Origin: Novosphingobium sp. ST904
GTDB lineage: Bacteria > Pseudomonadota > Alphaproteobacteria > Sphingomonadales > Sphingomonadaceae
NCBI RefSeq assembly: GCF_001298105.1
Contig: NZ_LGJH01000157.1
Location: forward strand, 92,275 to 156,274
DNA length: 64,000 nucleotides
Direction of reading: 5' to 3'
Shown here one piece after another: positions 63,406 to 64,000 of this stretch. The first letter of the stretch is position 1, and each line of letters starts with the position of its first letter. The notes under the pieces are model-generated. The model made no database searches, had not been told where the DNA came from, and saw only the letters and a program-made list of their open reading frames with translations. The translations under genes and the position numbers were made by a program.

Positions 63406-63611
63406 CCGGGGATAGCCCTGCCCGCGATCCAGCAGGCGGACGGCACCTGGAGACTTTTCACGCAGCCCGGGCGGCGTAAACGAATTCGGGGACCGACAGC
63501 GGCGGCGGCTATCTGGGGAATTTGCCTGAAACGCGCCATTCCGGACACGCCCCATTGCGGACAAATGGCCAAGCATTTAGCCGTTACGGAATGAGCCATT
63601 AGGGAGCGCAG

Positions 63612-63833
63612 GTGGCAGATAGCAGATACCAAGCTGGGGCAACACTTGGTGGTAAGTTCGGATGCGCCACTGCGGCGGTTCTCGGCGTCCCGCTTTTCCT
63701 TGCCGGCTCAATGGTAGCAGGATTAGGCGGAGCAAGCACACTGGAATGGCTAGGAACGGTAGCGATTGCTGTCATCCCCGCTGCCGCCGTTGGTTATGCG
63801 GTGCGGGCGATTATAAATAAATTTCAATCCTGA
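63612..63833 (+). CDS. Small two-helix membrane protein, GTG start
   Basis: 73 residues. Two hydrophobic helices (about 15-36, CATAAVLGVPLFLAGSMVAG, and about 46-66, LGTVAIAVIPAAAVGYAVRA) after a polar start MADSRYQAGATLGGKFG. AGGGAG lies nine bases before GTG 63612. The base composition drops here (A/T-rich, rarer codons, for example in NKFQS), and the gene lies next to REP-like sequence at the window edge, so transfer or a low-expression locus is possible. No family recognised. Cleanly open and preceded by a good ribosome binding site. Confidence 0.5.
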   Translation: MADSRYQAGATLGGKFGCATAAVLGVPLFLAGSMVAGLGGASTLEWLGTVAIAVIPAAAVGYAVRAIINKFQS

Positions 63834-63884
63834 TCCGGCGCAAGATGCAGTGCTTCAATATCCAAAGTGACAATGGATCGGCAT

Positions 63885-63917
63885 CGAACGTCTGAAATCG
63901 CCCACAGTGGACGTTCG
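63885..63917. repeat. 8-bp inverted repeat with a 17-base loop
   Basis: CGAACGTC (63885-63892) and GACGTTCG (63910-63917) are exact complements. It lies in the low-GC intergenic tail near the REP-like palindrome and looks like part of a dispersed intergenic repeat family; that is inference. Confidence 0.35.
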
Positions 63918-63957
63918 TTGAACCCGGATGGCTTGCCGATTGTTCACTCGACTCGTC

Positions 63958-63977
63958 ATTCCCGCGAAGGCGGGAAT
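63958..63977. repeat. REP-like palindrome (ATTCCCGC-GAAG-GCGGGAAT)
   Basis: ATTCCCGC (63958-63965), GAAG, GCGGGAAT (63970-63977) form an 8-bp stem-loop preceded by GTC and followed by CCAG. The core sequence GTCATTCCCGCGAAGGCGGG is a well-known dispersed intergenic repeat in many proteobacterial genomes. Confidence 0.75.
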
Positions 63978-64000
63978 CCAGTAGCAACCTCGCAATGAAG

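Overview
The window looks like core chromosome of a sphingomonad (Alphaproteobacteria, Sphingomonadales; the Novosphingobium/Sphingobium type is my best guess). The evidence is the high GC content, the split b/b' ATP synthase F0 operon with a separate AtpZ/AtpI protein, CpdR, an FYDLN-acid protein, SapC, perfect alphaproteobacterial LexA boxes (GTTC-N7-GTTC), and protein sequences close to what I remember of sphingomonad orthologues. I found no prophage, insertion sequence, CRISPR array, toxin-antitoxin module or recognisable defence island. Almost everything is housekeeping.

Layout. 1-4.4 kb: a truncated LysR regulator, two small membrane proteins, the ffh-rpsP-rimM operon, tRNA-Ala(GGC) followed by two homologous terminators, and an FYDLN protein. 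4.5-9.9 kb: aroA, a small membrane protein, cmk, rpsA behind a strongly structured leader, and gloB. 9.9-15.4 kb (minus strand): purT, mgtE and the F0 operon atpI-atpB-atpE-b'-b. 15.8-19.7 kb: the ydbH-ynbE-ydbL envelope lipid-transport cassette. 19.7-28.3 kb: radC, an NRDE protein, a lipoprotein exo/endonuclease-phosphatase, an alpha/beta hydrolase, purB, a LapA protein, pyrF, a SIMPL protein, a DUF4019-like lipoprotein and trpF. 28.4-36.6 kb: a small beta-barrel protein, trpB-trpA-folC, ampG, rluB-rsmD and an odd secreted repeat protein. 36.7-44.5 kb: a LexA-boxed uvrD, a carboxylesterase, a DEAD-box helicase with a repeat-bearing leader, and an FAD-linked 2-hydroxyacid dehydrogenase. 44.7-49 kb: sapC, a probable small RNA, N-formylglutamate amidohydrolase, cpdR, tRNA-Val(GAC) and icd. 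49.1-57.8 kb: a TauD dioxygenase with a TetR regulator, a radical SAM protein behind a perfect LexA box, an enoyl-CoA hydratase, dnaE and an RcnB-like protein. 57.8-64 kb: glutathione peroxidase, lolD-lolC, purF, an SDR and a PilZ protein, ending in a REP-like palindrome.

Data-quality warning. About twenty single- or double-base indels disrupt roughly seventeen genes, including indispensable ones (dnaE twice, rpsA, aroA, icd, trpA, lolD twice, purT). Most are loss of one base from a GG/CC pair or a short homopolymer. In nearly every case one restored base rebuilds the family sequence exactly. I therefore read them as sequencing or assembly errors and annotate these genes across the frameshift rather than as pseudogenes.

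The most interesting non-routine signals are a roughly 104-nt intergenic RNA with promoter, two hairpins, an exposed UCCUCCC linker and an intrinsic terminator at 45.6 kb; the LexA box in front of the PA0069-type radical SAM gene; the three-copy 19-bp repeat in the DEAD-box helicase leader; the hairpin-rich rpsA leader; and the ydbH-ynbE-ydbL cassette.
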